This document shows, one piece after another, positions 10,567 through 18,841 of a stretch of 64,000 nt of DNA. A model generated the notes under the pieces. The model was not told where the DNA came from. It searched no databases and worked only from the letters and a program-made list of their open reading frames with translations. The position numbers and the translations under genes are program-made. This DNA is from Pontibacillus salipaludis (GTDB lineage: Bacteria > Bacillota > Bacilli > Bacillales > BH030062). The stretch's first letter is position 1; each line of letters starts with the position of its first letter. The DNA lies in assembly GCF_014642405.1 (NCBI RefSeq), contig NZ_BMIN01000003.1:62001-126000 (forward strand). Direction: 5' to 3'.

Positions 10567-11471
10567 GTATCTTTCTCTCCTTCCTTACCTTGCTGTTCAA
10601 TCACATACTCGATCATCTTCTCAGCCACATTAATACCTGTGCATTCATAAATATTTCGAATTTGTGCATTGCCATTTACTTCGCAAATAACCGGCTGTTC
10701 GTCTTCATCATAAAGAAGGTCTACACCACAAAAGGCTGTCCCGATCGCTTTACTTGCTCTAACAGCGAGTTCTTCTTCTTCAACAGAAGGGGAATAGGGC
10801 TCCATTTTCCCACCAGTTGTTACGTTAGCTCTAAAGTCATCTTCAGAATACCGGAGCATTGAAGCAACGACCTGATCACCAACTACATTGAGACGCACAT
10901 CACGGCCATAACTAGCTGAGATAAACTGCTGAAGCAGGAAAGGACGATTGTGGATGGATTTTAGTGTTTTCATCATTTCTTCTTTCGTATGTACAAGATA
11001 GACTTGCTCACCAAAGGAACCATACGCTTCTTTAATAATAAGGGGATAGCCTAGTTTTTCTCCTTCCTTCTGAAGATGGGTTAGATGTAAATCGTCTGTT
11101 TTTATGAAAATCTTAGGGCCCAGAATCGTCTTCGGTATAGGAAGTTGGTTTTGAGCTAGGCGTTGATACATAATACCCTTGTGATCACATGCCTCAATTG
11201 AATCAGCTGAATTGTACACCGGAATCCCCATTGACTCTAGCTGGCGTGCAAGCAAGATATCCTTGTCGCCAAATAGGACAAAATCAGGGTGCTCTGTTGT
11301 ATCAGTTCCAGCAATACTCATACCTTCACCAGACATGGTGCTTAAAAGTTCATGATTGGGATAAATGGTCATCGAGATTCCTTTTTGATGCGCAGCTTCT
11401 TGGATAAGTTTAGCGTAATCAAGAAACTTAGGGCTTTTCAGATGCCCGTTATAAACGATCCATCCATGCAT
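10563..11471 (-). CDS. RimK-like ATP-grasp protein (first of pair)
   Basis: A 302-residue ATP-grasp ligase-type protein. It begins MHGWIVYNGHLKSPKF and shows PLIIKEAYGSFGEQV (nucleotide loop), GRDVRLNVVGDQVVASM, FRANVTTGGKMEPY and the canonical metal motif VICEVNGNAQIRNI. All catalytic features of RimK-like ligases seem present, unlike in the downstream partner. The ATG follows AAAGGAG by seven bases. It is translationally coupled to the second gene, so the two probably act together, perhaps as a pair adding amino acids to a peptide or metabolite; the substrate cannot be read from the sequence. Confidence 0.82.
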   Translation of the reverse strand: MHGWIVYNGHLKSPKFLDYAKLIQEAAHQKGISMTIYPNHELLSTMSGEGMSIAGTDTTEHPDFVLFGDKDILLARQLESMGIPVYNSADSIEACDHKGIMYQRLAQNQLPIPKTILGPKIFIKTDDLHLTHLQKEGEKLGYPLIIKEAYGSFGEQVYLVHTKEEMMKTLKSIHNRPFLLQQFISASYGRDVRLNVVGDQVVASMLRYSEDDFRANVTTGGKMEPYSPSVEEEELAVRASKAIGTAFCGVDLLYDEDEQPVICEVNGNAQIRNIYECTGINVAEKMIEYVIEQQGKEGEKDT

Positions 11472-11614
11472 AGGATCACTCCTTTATTAGATGAGTTATG
11501 TTGGTTTTCGATTATGAATTGTTCTACATAAGCCTCCTTATATGAGGGCTCAACCATAAATGGTGTCATTTAGCGATTGTTAGAGAGACGTTCCCGTCAG
11601 CTTTAAGAAAGCGT

Positions 11615-11740
11615 AAGGTGGGCCTGGAAATTACTCGCTTTCCGCGGGCGAGCTGTCGAGCCTCCTCGGGAAAACCACCCTGCGGGGTCTCGTCTACCTC
11701 TTTCTCCCGCTGGAGTCTCGCAATTTCCAGGCCCACCTTT
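11615..11740. repeat. Palindromic intergenic repeat R1
   Basis: A unit of about 126 bp bounded by a perfect 18-bp inverted repeat (aaggtgggcctggaaatt and its complement). The interior has actcgctttccgcgg at the left and a tgcgagactcc-like stretch (reverse strand) at the right. Related copies occur at 11832, 37820, 45781 and 46002. It contains no gene; ORFs through it are chance readings. Confidence 0.85.
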
Positions 11741-11831
11741 GCCAAATGGGGAGAGACGGAAACGTGCGACATATGGGAGATAGGCTTAAAAGCAACTATA
11801 TATAATGCGCTTCTGTCCACTACATTAACGT

Positions 11832-11962
11832 CAGGCCTTGCTGGGGGACTGCGAGACTCCCGCGGGGTAAGGAGCCTAGGGGAGACCCCACAGAGAGCGC
11901 AGCGAACGGGGAGGCTTCCCAGCTCCCCGCAGGAAAGCGAGTTGTCCCCCAGCAAGGCCCTG
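11832..11962. repeat. Palindromic intergenic repeat R2
   Basis: Bounded by ggccttgctgggggac (11834-11849) and its complement (11944-11959). The interior of about 95 bp, from tgcgagactcccgcgggg to ccccgcaggaaagcgag, is almost identical to R4 read on the other strand. It lies 91 bp after R1; the bases between them show no gene. Confidence 0.85.
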
Positions 11963-12038
11963 CGCTAATAAACATTACGGCTCAAAACACAATAGAGTGT
12001 CTCAACAGCATGTATAAACAGTACTGTCCTATTCTTCT

Positions 12039-12067
12039 TTGGAACCTATCCTAATTTAGGATAAAAT
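12039..12067 (+). promoter_or_regulatory. Candidate folC promoter with palindrome in the spacer
   Basis: TTGGAA (12039-12044) and TAAAAT (12062-12067) are 17 bases apart. The spacer carries an odd palindrome (tatcctaa-t-ttaggata, 12047-12063) that could be an operator. Confidence 0.5.
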
Positions 12068-12090
12068 AAGGAGGAAATGGAGGTTCACAT

Positions 12091-13356
12091 ATGTTTACGA
12101 CAATGGAACAAATTAATCAATTTTTTAATGACCGAAAAGGGTTAGGGATTAAACCTGGTTTTGGTCGTATGATATACATGCTTGAGGCATTAGACAATCC
12201 TCATAAAGATATAAAAGCAGTTCACATCGCTGGTACGAATGGGAAGGGCTCTACTCTTGCTTTTATGAAGCAAGCATTAATCGACCAAGGATTTCGTGTG
12301 ACTAGCTTCGTGTCTCCGTCTTTTGGTTCTGTGCGAGAACACATCTTTCTTCAAAATGAACCCATTTCTGAAGAACGCTTTATCCATTATATCAATACCC
12401 TAATTCCTGTGGTGAAGGAATTGGATGAAAATGAGGATGGTCCTTCTGAATTTGAAATTCTCGTCATGGTGGCGATTCTTTTTTCACGTGATGATTCAAC
12501 CATTAGTTTATTTGAAACCGGCATGGGCGGAAGTGGCGATTCTACAAATGTGCTTGAACCTGTTCTTAGTATCATTACAATGATTGATCTGGATCATACA
12601 GCCTTCTTAGGGGAGACGATTGAAGAGGTTGCCGCTCAAAAAGCAGGCATTATTAAAGCTCAAACCCCTATTGTCTCAGGTGTAACACAAGTGGAAGCAA
12701 AGCAGGTAGTAAAAGGTTTTGCTGCAAAGAATAATGCACCTCTTTATCAATGGGGAGAAGCGTTTTACATAAATGTGTCGGAAGAGGTATATTCCTTTAC
12801 CTATCAAGATCAAGTAATCGAAGGAATTCGTGTTTCTCTTCCGGGCAAGCACCAACAAAGAAATAGTAGCCTAGCGCTAATGGGGCTGTCACTACTTAAA
12901 GATGTGAATAGTGAAGAGGCGGCAGAGTCGTTTCAAAAGGTGCTGTATAGTGGCAGATTTGAAACGATTTCCTCGCAACCTACTGTAATCATAGATGGTG
13001 CTCATAACTTGTCAGGTATAGAGTCGTTAATCCATACAGTCCTTCAGCGGTATCCTTATAAGAAGAAAACGCTATTATACAGCGCCCTAAAAGACAAGCC
13101 AATCGCTCAAATGGTTCCCCTGTTAGAAGAGGCATTTGATGAAGTAGTATTCACCACATTTAATCACTCGAGATCCTCTAGCCCTGAGTACCTTGCTTCT
13201 TTCTCTACAAATGCTGACCCTAAAATGGTTTTGGATTGGGAAGAGTATATAGGTGAAGTTTGGGAAGATCTTAATGAAGGTGTCTTAGTTATTGCTGGTT
13301 CCCTATACTGGCTTCCGGATGTGAAGGAGTATGTAAATAGAAAGAGAAATAAATAA
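12091..13356 (+). CDS. folC: Folylpolyglutamate synthase / dihydrofolate synthase
   Basis: Adds glutamates to folates, and in many bacteria also makes dihydrofolate. The 421 residues are close to the family length. Visible motifs are the P-loop VHIAGTNGKGST (about residues 45-57), FVSPSFGSVREHI, the ETGMGGSGDSTN segment, and IIDGAHNLSGIESL in the C-terminal ligase domain. The ATG follows GGAGGT. In B. subtilis folC also follows valS; here the two ATP-grasp genes and two repeats lie between. Confidence 0.95.
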   Translation: MFTTMEQINQFFNDRKGLGIKPGFGRMIYMLEALDNPHKDIKAVHIAGTNGKGSTLAFMKQALIDQGFRVTSFVSPSFGSVREHIFLQNEPISEERFIHYINTLIPVVKELDENEDGPSEFEILVMVAILFSRDDSTISLFETGMGGSGDSTNVLEPVLSIITMIDLDHTAFLGETIEEVAAQKAGIIKAQTPIVSGVTQVEAKQVVKGFAAKNNAPLYQWGEAFYINVSEEVYSFTYQDQVIEGIRVSLPGKHQQRNSSLALMGLSLLKDVNSEEAAESFQKVLYSGRFETISSQPTVIIDGAHNLSGIESLIHTVLQRYPYKKKTLLYSALKDKPIAQMVPLLEEAFDEVVFTTFNHSRSSSPEYLASFSTNADPKMVLDWEEYIGEVWEDLNEGVLVIAGSLYWLPDVKEYVNRKRNK

Positions 13357-13376
13357 GAACAACTATTCAGAAATTT

Positions 13377-13405
13377 TTGAACGAATAGGTGTTATGTGCT
13401 ACTAT
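13377..13405 (+). promoter_or_regulatory. Candidate sigma-A promoter of the diguanylate cyclase gene
   Basis: TTGAAC (13377-13382), 17 bases, then TACTAT (13400-13405) with a TGC just before it, an extended -10 form. Confidence 0.5.
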
Positions 13406-13483
13406 AAAAGTATTAGTATTTTCTAAATATTACCTTTACTTAGGCTTGGATACTGTATGAGATTTGATCGATGGAGATAGGGG

Positions 13484-15229
13484 ATGCACGGGATGATATC
13501 AAAACAAAAGACGGTGGCGTTATGGAGTATATGGGCAATACTCTGGCCAGGGGTTATTACTACAGTGTTTGTGGTAACGGATCCAAACATGCAAGGAAGG
13601 GAGTTTGATCTTCTTTCCTTTACATTTATGATGGTGATCGTGGCACTCTTTCCAATCGTCATTCATAATAGCCCGATTATTTTCATTCACGGGATAAGTC
13701 TTGCTGTATTTTTATATTTTGGGCTATTTTTTGAAATGATGATGACACAAATTGCCTATATTGTATCGATCTCCAAGGTGAAATTATCAAGGCCTTACTG
13801 GTATAAACTCCCTCTTAATTTAACGATGTTCTTATTTGTTTCTCTAGGTTCTGCCCTTTTTTATTACGCATTAGGAGGGTCTCATGGACCTTCAGCTTTT
13901 GATACGCCGGGTGATGCCATTCCTATTATTGGATATGTTTTTTCTCAGTTTATCTTTAATCACGTTTTCATCTATTTTGTACGAAATTATTTTCTGGGTA
14001 ATAAGGGAACGATTTTTGATAAGGAATTCTTCTGGGACTTAGGAAACACAGCCATTGTGATGCCGATCGGATTTGTATTGTATGTTTTATATATGGAAAT
14101 AGGTGAAGCGGCAATCTACTACGTAGGTCTTCCGTTTGTTGGTTTATCTCTAATTTTAACTCTCTATTACGCTAGTCAAAATGTGAACGAGTACTTGCAA
14201 AAAGCAAATGAAATTGGACAAGAGCTTACAGGGCGTCTGAAAGTAGGTGAAGTTCTTGATCGGTTTGTGGAAAGTTTGACTGTGCTTTTTCCTGTTAATT
14301 ATGTTTATATTTTTGATCGAAAGAATAAAGATGATCTTGAACTCATTCGATATTTCGATGGTGATAAAAATATTGGATTTCAAAATCCCCAATTCTCATC
14401 ATTTGAAGGTGTTAGTCAGTCCGTATGCGCTAGTGGCCAGCCTATCCTCTATCAGTCTAGAAAGAAATGGAGGCATATACAATCAGATCTCATCCCTAAA
14501 AAAGTAGAGAGCATTATGTCTGTTCCTATTGAGCGAAATAACAAGATTGAGGGTATTATTACGATTGCCTCTCATAAGAAAAGGTCATATGAGAAGTTTC
14601 AGCTCATGCTTGTAGGGATTCTAGCTAACTATATGGCTGTAGCCATCCAGAATGCAAGGCACTATGAAGAAACGAAGCGAAGAAGCGAGCTTTGTCCGTT
14701 AACGAAACTGTACAATTATCGTTACTTTGAGAATCTTGTAAGTGATTATGCAGACACCTATGAGCAAGTAGGGGAAAAGGGATATGCGTCTGTAATATTG
14801 TTAGACTTGGATCATTTTAAGAGAGTAAACGATCAGTACGGGCATGAGAGTGGCAATGAAGCTCTTTGTGAGTTAGCCGTCCGTTTATCGCACATTGTAG
14901 GGGATGATGGTACCGTTGCTCGTTATGGGGGAGAAGAGTTTGTTGTCTTCTTGCCAGGAGTGGGAAGGGAAAAAAGTCTTGCCATTGCAGAGGAACTTCG
15001 TCACCATATATCTTCAGTCCCGTTTCGTCTTAAAGAACATATTACCGATCATCAAGGGGCCATAGACGCTTGGTTGACAGCAAGTATTGGAGTAGCGACA
15101 TTCCCTGAAGATTGTGAAAGTCCTATTGAATTAGTCCGTCACGCCGACCGGGCCATGTATGTAGGTGCAAAACAACAAGGGCGCAACAAAGTAGCGAGCT
15201 ATGAAAGGGTCTTAGAAGCGGCTGAGTGA
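13484..15229 (+). CDS. Membrane GAF-GGDEF diguanylate cyclase
   Basis: Likely makes c-di-GMP from two GTP. Of 581 residues, the first 230 or so hold several membrane helices (starting at ALWSIWAILWPGVITTVFVV), about 250-395 is a GAF-type sensor region, and about 400-575 is a GGDEF domain. The active site RYGGEEFVVF, the metal strand LDLDHFKRVND and the ending RADRAMYVGAKQQGRN are intact. The RxxD inhibitory site expected seven residues before RYGGEEF is absent (GDDG there). The wide-turn motif reads CPLTKLYN instead of D-x-LTGLYN. It opens the pilus island. ATG 13493 is an alternative start. Confidence 0.88.
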   Translation: MHGMISKQKTVALWSIWAILWPGVITTVFVVTDPNMQGREFDLLSFTFMMVIVALFPIVIHNSPIIFIHGISLAVFLYFGLFFEMMMTQIAYIVSISKVKLSRPYWYKLPLNLTMFLFVSLGSALFYYALGGSHGPSAFDTPGDAIPIIGYVFSQFIFNHVFIYFVRNYFLGNKGTIFDKEFFWDLGNTAIVMPIGFVLYVLYMEIGEAAIYYVGLPFVGLSLILTLYYASQNVNEYLQKANEIGQELTGRLKVGEVLDRFVESLTVLFPVNYVYIFDRKNKDDLELIRYFDGDKNIGFQNPQFSSFEGVSQSVCASGQPILYQSRKKWRHIQSDLIPKKVESIMSVPIERNNKIEGIITIASHKKRSYEKFQLMLVGILANYMAVAIQNARHYEETKRRSELCPLTKLYNYRYFENLVSDYADTYEQVGEKGYASVILLDLDHFKRVNDQYGHESGNEALCELAVRLSHIVGDDGTVARYGGEEFVVFLPGVGREKSLAIAEELRHHISSVPFRLKEHITDHQGAIDAWLTASIGVATFPEDCESPIELVRHADRAMYVGAKQQGRNKVASYERVLEAAE

Positions 15230-15248
15230 AGAACTCAGCCGCGTTTTT
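15218..15248. terminator. Terminator between the cyclase gene and the minus-strand pilin gene
   Basis: A 10-bp perfect stem (gcggctgagt with actcagccgc) with a T run. It contains the stop codon of the cyclase gene and borders the stop of the convergent prepilin gene. Confidence 0.85.
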
Positions 15249-15771
15249 ATTGAAGTAAGAAATCCTCAAAATAGTCGATGGTCGTCTTTAAACGGAAAGA
15301 GGGCTCTTTTTCGTTTTTCTTTGGATGATCTAGAGTAGCTTTCAGTGTGAGGTCGAGTTCTATGGTTTCTTTCTTCTTAACTACCTTACAGGTTGGAGTT
15401 CCAGGATTTAGCGCAAGCTCCACTGGAGTGCTATTCGTTTTCTCCCCTTTTAAGTAAGTCCTGATACGTAATGTCTCAAAGTATCGGTCATTTAAATCCA
15501 TAGGGGATCGTTTCTGGGATGGAGTTTCAATGGTCAGTTGTCCTGTGCTATAGCATATTTCAAAGGGGCGTACTTCTTGATTGCGCAAAGCTGTGACAAA
15601 AATATTAGCTTCTTGGCTAAGATTTACATTCTTTTCAGCTTTTGCATTATACTTTATACTTTGTAGTAAGAAAGTACTTGCTAAAATGGTCACAATCCCC
15701 AAAATCGCAAGTCCAGCTAATAATTCCACTAACGTCATCCCGCGTTCATCCTTGTGTATGAACATAAACAT
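15247..15771 (-). CDS. Type IV prepilin-like protein (minor pilin)
   Basis: A 174-residue secreted pilin-like protein. Leader HKDERG, cleavage expected before M in G|MTLVELLAGLAILG, then one hydrophobic helix and a charged C-terminal part. E5 of the mature form is present. It is the only pilus-island gene on the minus strand and diverges from the next prepilin gene with only 52 bp between the starts. The ATG follows GAGGGGATG. The order suggests a pseudopilin that primes or caps the fibre, but this is inferred from the N-terminus only. Confidence 0.82.
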   Translation of the reverse strand: MFMFIHKDERGMTLVELLAGLAILGIVTILASTFLLQSIKYNAKAEKNVNLSQEANIFVTALRNQEVRPFEICYSTGQLTIETPSQKRSPMDLNDRYFETLRIRTYLKGEKTNSTPVELALNPGTPTCKVVKKKETIELDLTLKATLDHPKKNEKEPSFRLKTTIDYFEDFLLQ

Positions 15772-15823
15772 CCCCTCGTTCCTCGTTATATTCTTATCAT
15801 ATAAGAAGAGAAGGGTGAAATAA

Positions 15824-16255
15824 ATGAAGAACGGTTATAAACTTCAAAAAAATAAGGAAAATGGATTCACGCTACTAGAGATCCTCGCTGCCCTTGCGAT
15901 TATGGGTGTACTTATTGTAGTCATGATCCCCTTCTTTACGAATTACGCTGTATTTACATCAAAAGCTGAAGAGAATGTCGATGCGATAAACCTAGCTGAG
16001 AAGGTGATGTATGAGGTGGAGGATGAGTATCCTATTGATGTGAAAAGCATCCATGCCAGTTGTAATTCTAATGCTTTATTAAAACTATCCCCAGGAAATG
16101 GACTTCCAGATACAATTGAAGGGGACAAATTATATAACGTGAAGGTATATGTGTGTAAAACGAATGACAGAAAAAGTACAATGTACCAATTAAAAGTCGA
16201 GCTCTGGAATGACCAAACATTAATCACAGAAACATTTACATATTTGAATGAATAG
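15824..16255 (+). CDS. Type IV prepilin-like protein (minor pilin)
   Basis: A 143-residue protein with leader NKENG, cleavage before F in G|FTLLEILAALAIMG, E5 in place, and a hydrophobic helix of about 20 residues. The mature globular part carries two cysteines (HASCNSN and KVYVCKT) that could form a disulfide. It is followed at once by the PilX-like gene, with the start of that gene just past its stop. Probably a minor pilin. Confidence 0.85.
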   Translation: MKNGYKLQKNKENGFTLLEILAALAIMGVLIVVMIPFFTNYAVFTSKAEENVDAINLAEKVMYEVEDEYPIDVKSIHASCNSNALLKLSPGNGLPDTIEGDKLYNVKVYVCKTNDRKSTMYQLKVELWNDQTLITETFTYLNE

Positions 16256-16268
16256 GAGGATAGAAGCA

Positions 16269-17330
16269 ATGAAACTGAACAATGAAAACGGTGGGGCATT
16301 GCTATTAGTTTTGTTAACCGTTACGCTATTATCGATTTTTTCTCTAGGACTTCTTTATCAACTTCATGCTTCTTCCTCCCAGTTCAATAAGACGGAAAAG
16401 CAAATACAAGCAAGAAATGTAGCTGAAATGGGACTACAGCATGTGAGGGAGTTAGTTCGTGATAATAGAAGCAATTTTCCTTTGGACGTTGAAAGCACCA
16501 GAAATAAATTAAAAAACACTATATTAACTCATAACATTACTCAAGAAATCTTCCCTGCTGCTAAGAGAACTGAATACTCGGTAGATATAGACTATAAGGC
16601 AATAAATAAAGAAGGAAATGGATTTGATTTGGAAGTCGTGAGTACTGGCATTGTAGCAGATCACCAGGAAGAATTTGCAGAGACGCTTTCATTTACATTA
16701 ACAGGTGAAGAGGGATGGAGAAAACTGGAAGAGTTAGACCCTGAAGAGCCAATTCCGGGATATCAACAAAATGAAGATACAGCTTACAAACAAAATGGAA
16801 ACGGAAATGGGAATGGAAACGGAAATGGGAATGGGAACGGAAATGGAAATAGAAACGAGAATGAGGAGAAAAGTTGTAATGAGGAAAGTAAAAATAGTGG
16901 GGAGTATACATGTAACACTAATCAGCAATTTAAAAATCATATAACAGTGCATAATAAAGCTGCGTTAACAGTAAACGGTAATGTCGTATTAACGAACGGA
17001 TTGAAAATAATCAACAAAGGTCTGTTAGTGGTGAATGGTGATTTTCATGCTGGACCTTCTGGAAGTAGAATTAAAAATAATGGGGTCATAATAGTTAATG
17101 GAAATGCTTATATCAATAAAGGTATAAATTTTCAAGATAACGTAGGTCTATGTATTAAAGGTAGCACTAACTATCCATATGCTAGAGACCTCTACACTTC
17201 CACAGGGTTATCTAGTTGCGACGAATTCAATTCCTGGAAGAAGAATGGTTCGCAAATTAAAGGTGTTTATGTATCTAATGAAATCAATGGAGGTGGTTTG
17301 AGTTGGAGAGTAGAATCGGAATCAGAATAA
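16269..17330 (+). CDS. PilX-like pilus protein with NG-repeat linker and repetitive C-terminal domain
   Basis: A 353-residue protein. The N-terminus ENGGALLLVLLTVTLLSIFSLGLLYQL resembles PilX-type minor pilin components, without a standard F-T-L-x-E site. Residues about 176-195 form an alternating Asn-Gly run. After a segment with two cysteines, the C-terminal third shows repeated short strands (LTVNGNVVLTNG, LLVVNGDFHAG, VIIVNGNAYINKG), which suggests a beta-solenoid or bactofilin-like fold. ATG 16269 follows AGGAGGA; the longer reading frame from 16248 overlaps the previous gene and lacks such a site. A surface or tip function is inferred. Confidence 0.75.
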   Translation: MKLNNENGGALLLVLLTVTLLSIFSLGLLYQLHASSSQFNKTEKQIQARNVAEMGLQHVRELVRDNRSNFPLDVESTRNKLKNTILTHNITQEIFPAAKRTEYSVDIDYKAINKEGNGFDLEVVSTGIVADHQEEFAETLSFTLTGEEGWRKLEELDPEEPIPGYQQNEDTAYKQNGNGNGNGNGNGNGNGNGNRNENEEKSCNEESKNSGEYTCNTNQQFKNHITVHNKAALTVNGNVVLTNGLKIINKGLLVVNGDFHAGPSGSRIKNNGVIIVNGNAYINKGINFQDNVGLCIKGSTNYPYARDLYTSTGLSSCDEFNSWKKNGSQIKGVYVSNEINGGGLSWRVESESE

Positions 17331-17571
17331 ATATACTAATTTAAAAAGAGGGCTATTCTGGAAGAAAATTAGGTCTTTGAGTTGATGGGGTGTTGTCGAA
17401 TTAGGACCTTTTAAATGGTTTAACTTTATTATACAATGATTCTATAACATTACATATTCACTTTATAATGGTAAACGCAGCATGAACACCAGACTTTATA
17501 AGTATAGTTCATCGTTTAGATGACTGTTAGTTAGAAAAAGATGTCGAATTGATTGGAAAAGAGGTGAGGTT
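17331..17571. other. Intergenic region without a gene
   Basis: About 240 AT-rich bases between the PilX-like gene and the acidic membrane protein gene. There are TATACAAT-like and TATAAT-like boxes near 17430 and 17482, so a promoter for the downstream genes may lie here, but no convincing -35 partner is seen. No riboswitch core was found. Confidence 0.4.
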
Positions 17572-18813
17572 GTGGTTGGATACATCGGTGCTCTTATTGC
17601 TGTAGGCATTCTTTTAATAGGGGCTTCCTACATTCCTATACAACTCGATCGTAAAGGAAAGCTCTATTTAATAGGAGCTTCCGCTTTAATTGCTTTGGCT
17701 ACCTATGCATCTAAGGTAACGTTTACCTGGTGGCAGAGCAGTTTAATTTTAGTATTACTAGCTTTTCTAACAGCATTACTGCTAAATCGTCGCTTGCAGC
17801 AGTTCGTTCTTGTTCATGATACATCCGTATCAAATGAAGCTGTACATATGGAAGAAGAGCATATTGAACTTGGTGCTGTAGACGAACAAGAGGTGGAAGA
17901 TGAGAAAGAAGGTCTCATTGTGTCTCAAACGGTTGAAGTAGAATCCCTTTCTGACGATAGTAAAGAAGAGGAGATTCTTTTGCAGGAAGAGTTATTAGAT
18001 GTTGCACCAGATCTTGAAGAAGAATCCTCGGACCCGGATGTCATAATAGAAGACAAGGAGCCTATTGTTTCTCCTGAGGAAGAACTGTTAGCCGCTCGTT
18101 CTGATTGGGTTGAGGGAGATGAAGAAGAGATAGAACACGTTCAAAAGGACGCTTTTGTCGAACGCTCCTCTATCTTAGAAGTCATCGAAGAAGATTATAA
18201 AGAAGAGGACAACGTCGATCAAACAGTGGAGACCTCTGCTCCTGAATGGGTTAATGAAGATGATGTACTTGAGCCTCTTGGAGAAATGGATAAAGAAGAA
18301 TTCACGTTGAGAGAAGAGGTTCTAGAAGACCTTGAGCCGTTAGCTGGTGAAGACGTTGATCAAGAAGAGGATGAAGTCGAAGAGCAAGCGGTTAACGAGT
18401 CTGGAGTGTCTGCATTTGAAATGGTAGAGCATATCGAGGATGAGCAGGATGCACTGGAGGAGGAAGCTCCGTTAGATAGGGAGTCTTCTAAAGGATCAGC
18501 TACACCATTAAAGAGTGTGTTCCAATCGCAAATGCTTCATGCTCTAGTGGAGGAAGTCATGGTCCAGGAAGAGATATTGTCCTCTAACGATTATGAACAC
18601 TACGTAAAGCAATTCTTACAGCCTTCACTGCCAGCCCAAGACTACTATACATTTGCCTCTCTGCTGGTACAGCATTATATTCAGAATCAAAATTACCAGA
18701 AGTTAAATGATTGGCTTCCTGAACTTATCGAAAAGTTTTCTGGTTATCCGATTATTAAAGAGGAACTGCACTATATTAAAGACTTCGCGAAAGAAAATTT
18801 AATAGATTCATAG
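17572..18813 (+). CDS. Acidic membrane protein of the pilus island, unknown function
   Basis: A 413-residue protein not recognised as any family. Residues 1-75 hold two or three hydrophobic segments; residues about 90-310 are extremely rich in glutamate and aspartate with few motifs; the last 90 residues look helical and folded (MLHALVEEVMVQEEIL to the end). The GTG start follows GAGGTGAGG. The gene begins a tightly packed row that leads to pilB, so it probably belongs to the pilus system. The acidic middle may be a periplasm-like or cell-wall-spanning region or a cytoplasmic tether; topology is open. Confidence 0.7.
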   Translation: MVGYIGALIAVGILLIGASYIPIQLDRKGKLYLIGASALIALATYASKVTFTWWQSSLILVLLAFLTALLLNRRLQQFVLVHDTSVSNEAVHMEEEHIELGAVDEQEVEDEKEGLIVSQTVEVESLSDDSKEEEILLQEELLDVAPDLEEESSDPDVIIEDKEPIVSPEEELLAARSDWVEGDEEEIEHVQKDAFVERSSILEVIEEDYKEEDNVDQTVETSAPEWVNEDDVLEPLGEMDKEEFTLREEVLEDLEPLAGEDVDQEEDEVEEQAVNESGVSAFEMVEHIEDEQDALEEEAPLDRESSKGSATPLKSVFQSQMLHALVEEVMVQEEILSSNDYEHYVKQFLQPSLPAQDYYTFASLLVQHYIQNQNYQKLNDWLPELIEKFSGYPIIKEELHYIKDFAKENLIDS

Positions 18814-18841
18814 ACTACTATAGAAATAGGTGTGATGAGCA

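Noticed and set aside
11566-11968. Overlapping frames of 116-129 codons on both strands between the ATP-grasp pair and folC
   Set aside because: They run through repeats R1 and R2; the open frames follow from GC-rich palindromic composition and show no protein-like conservation between copies.
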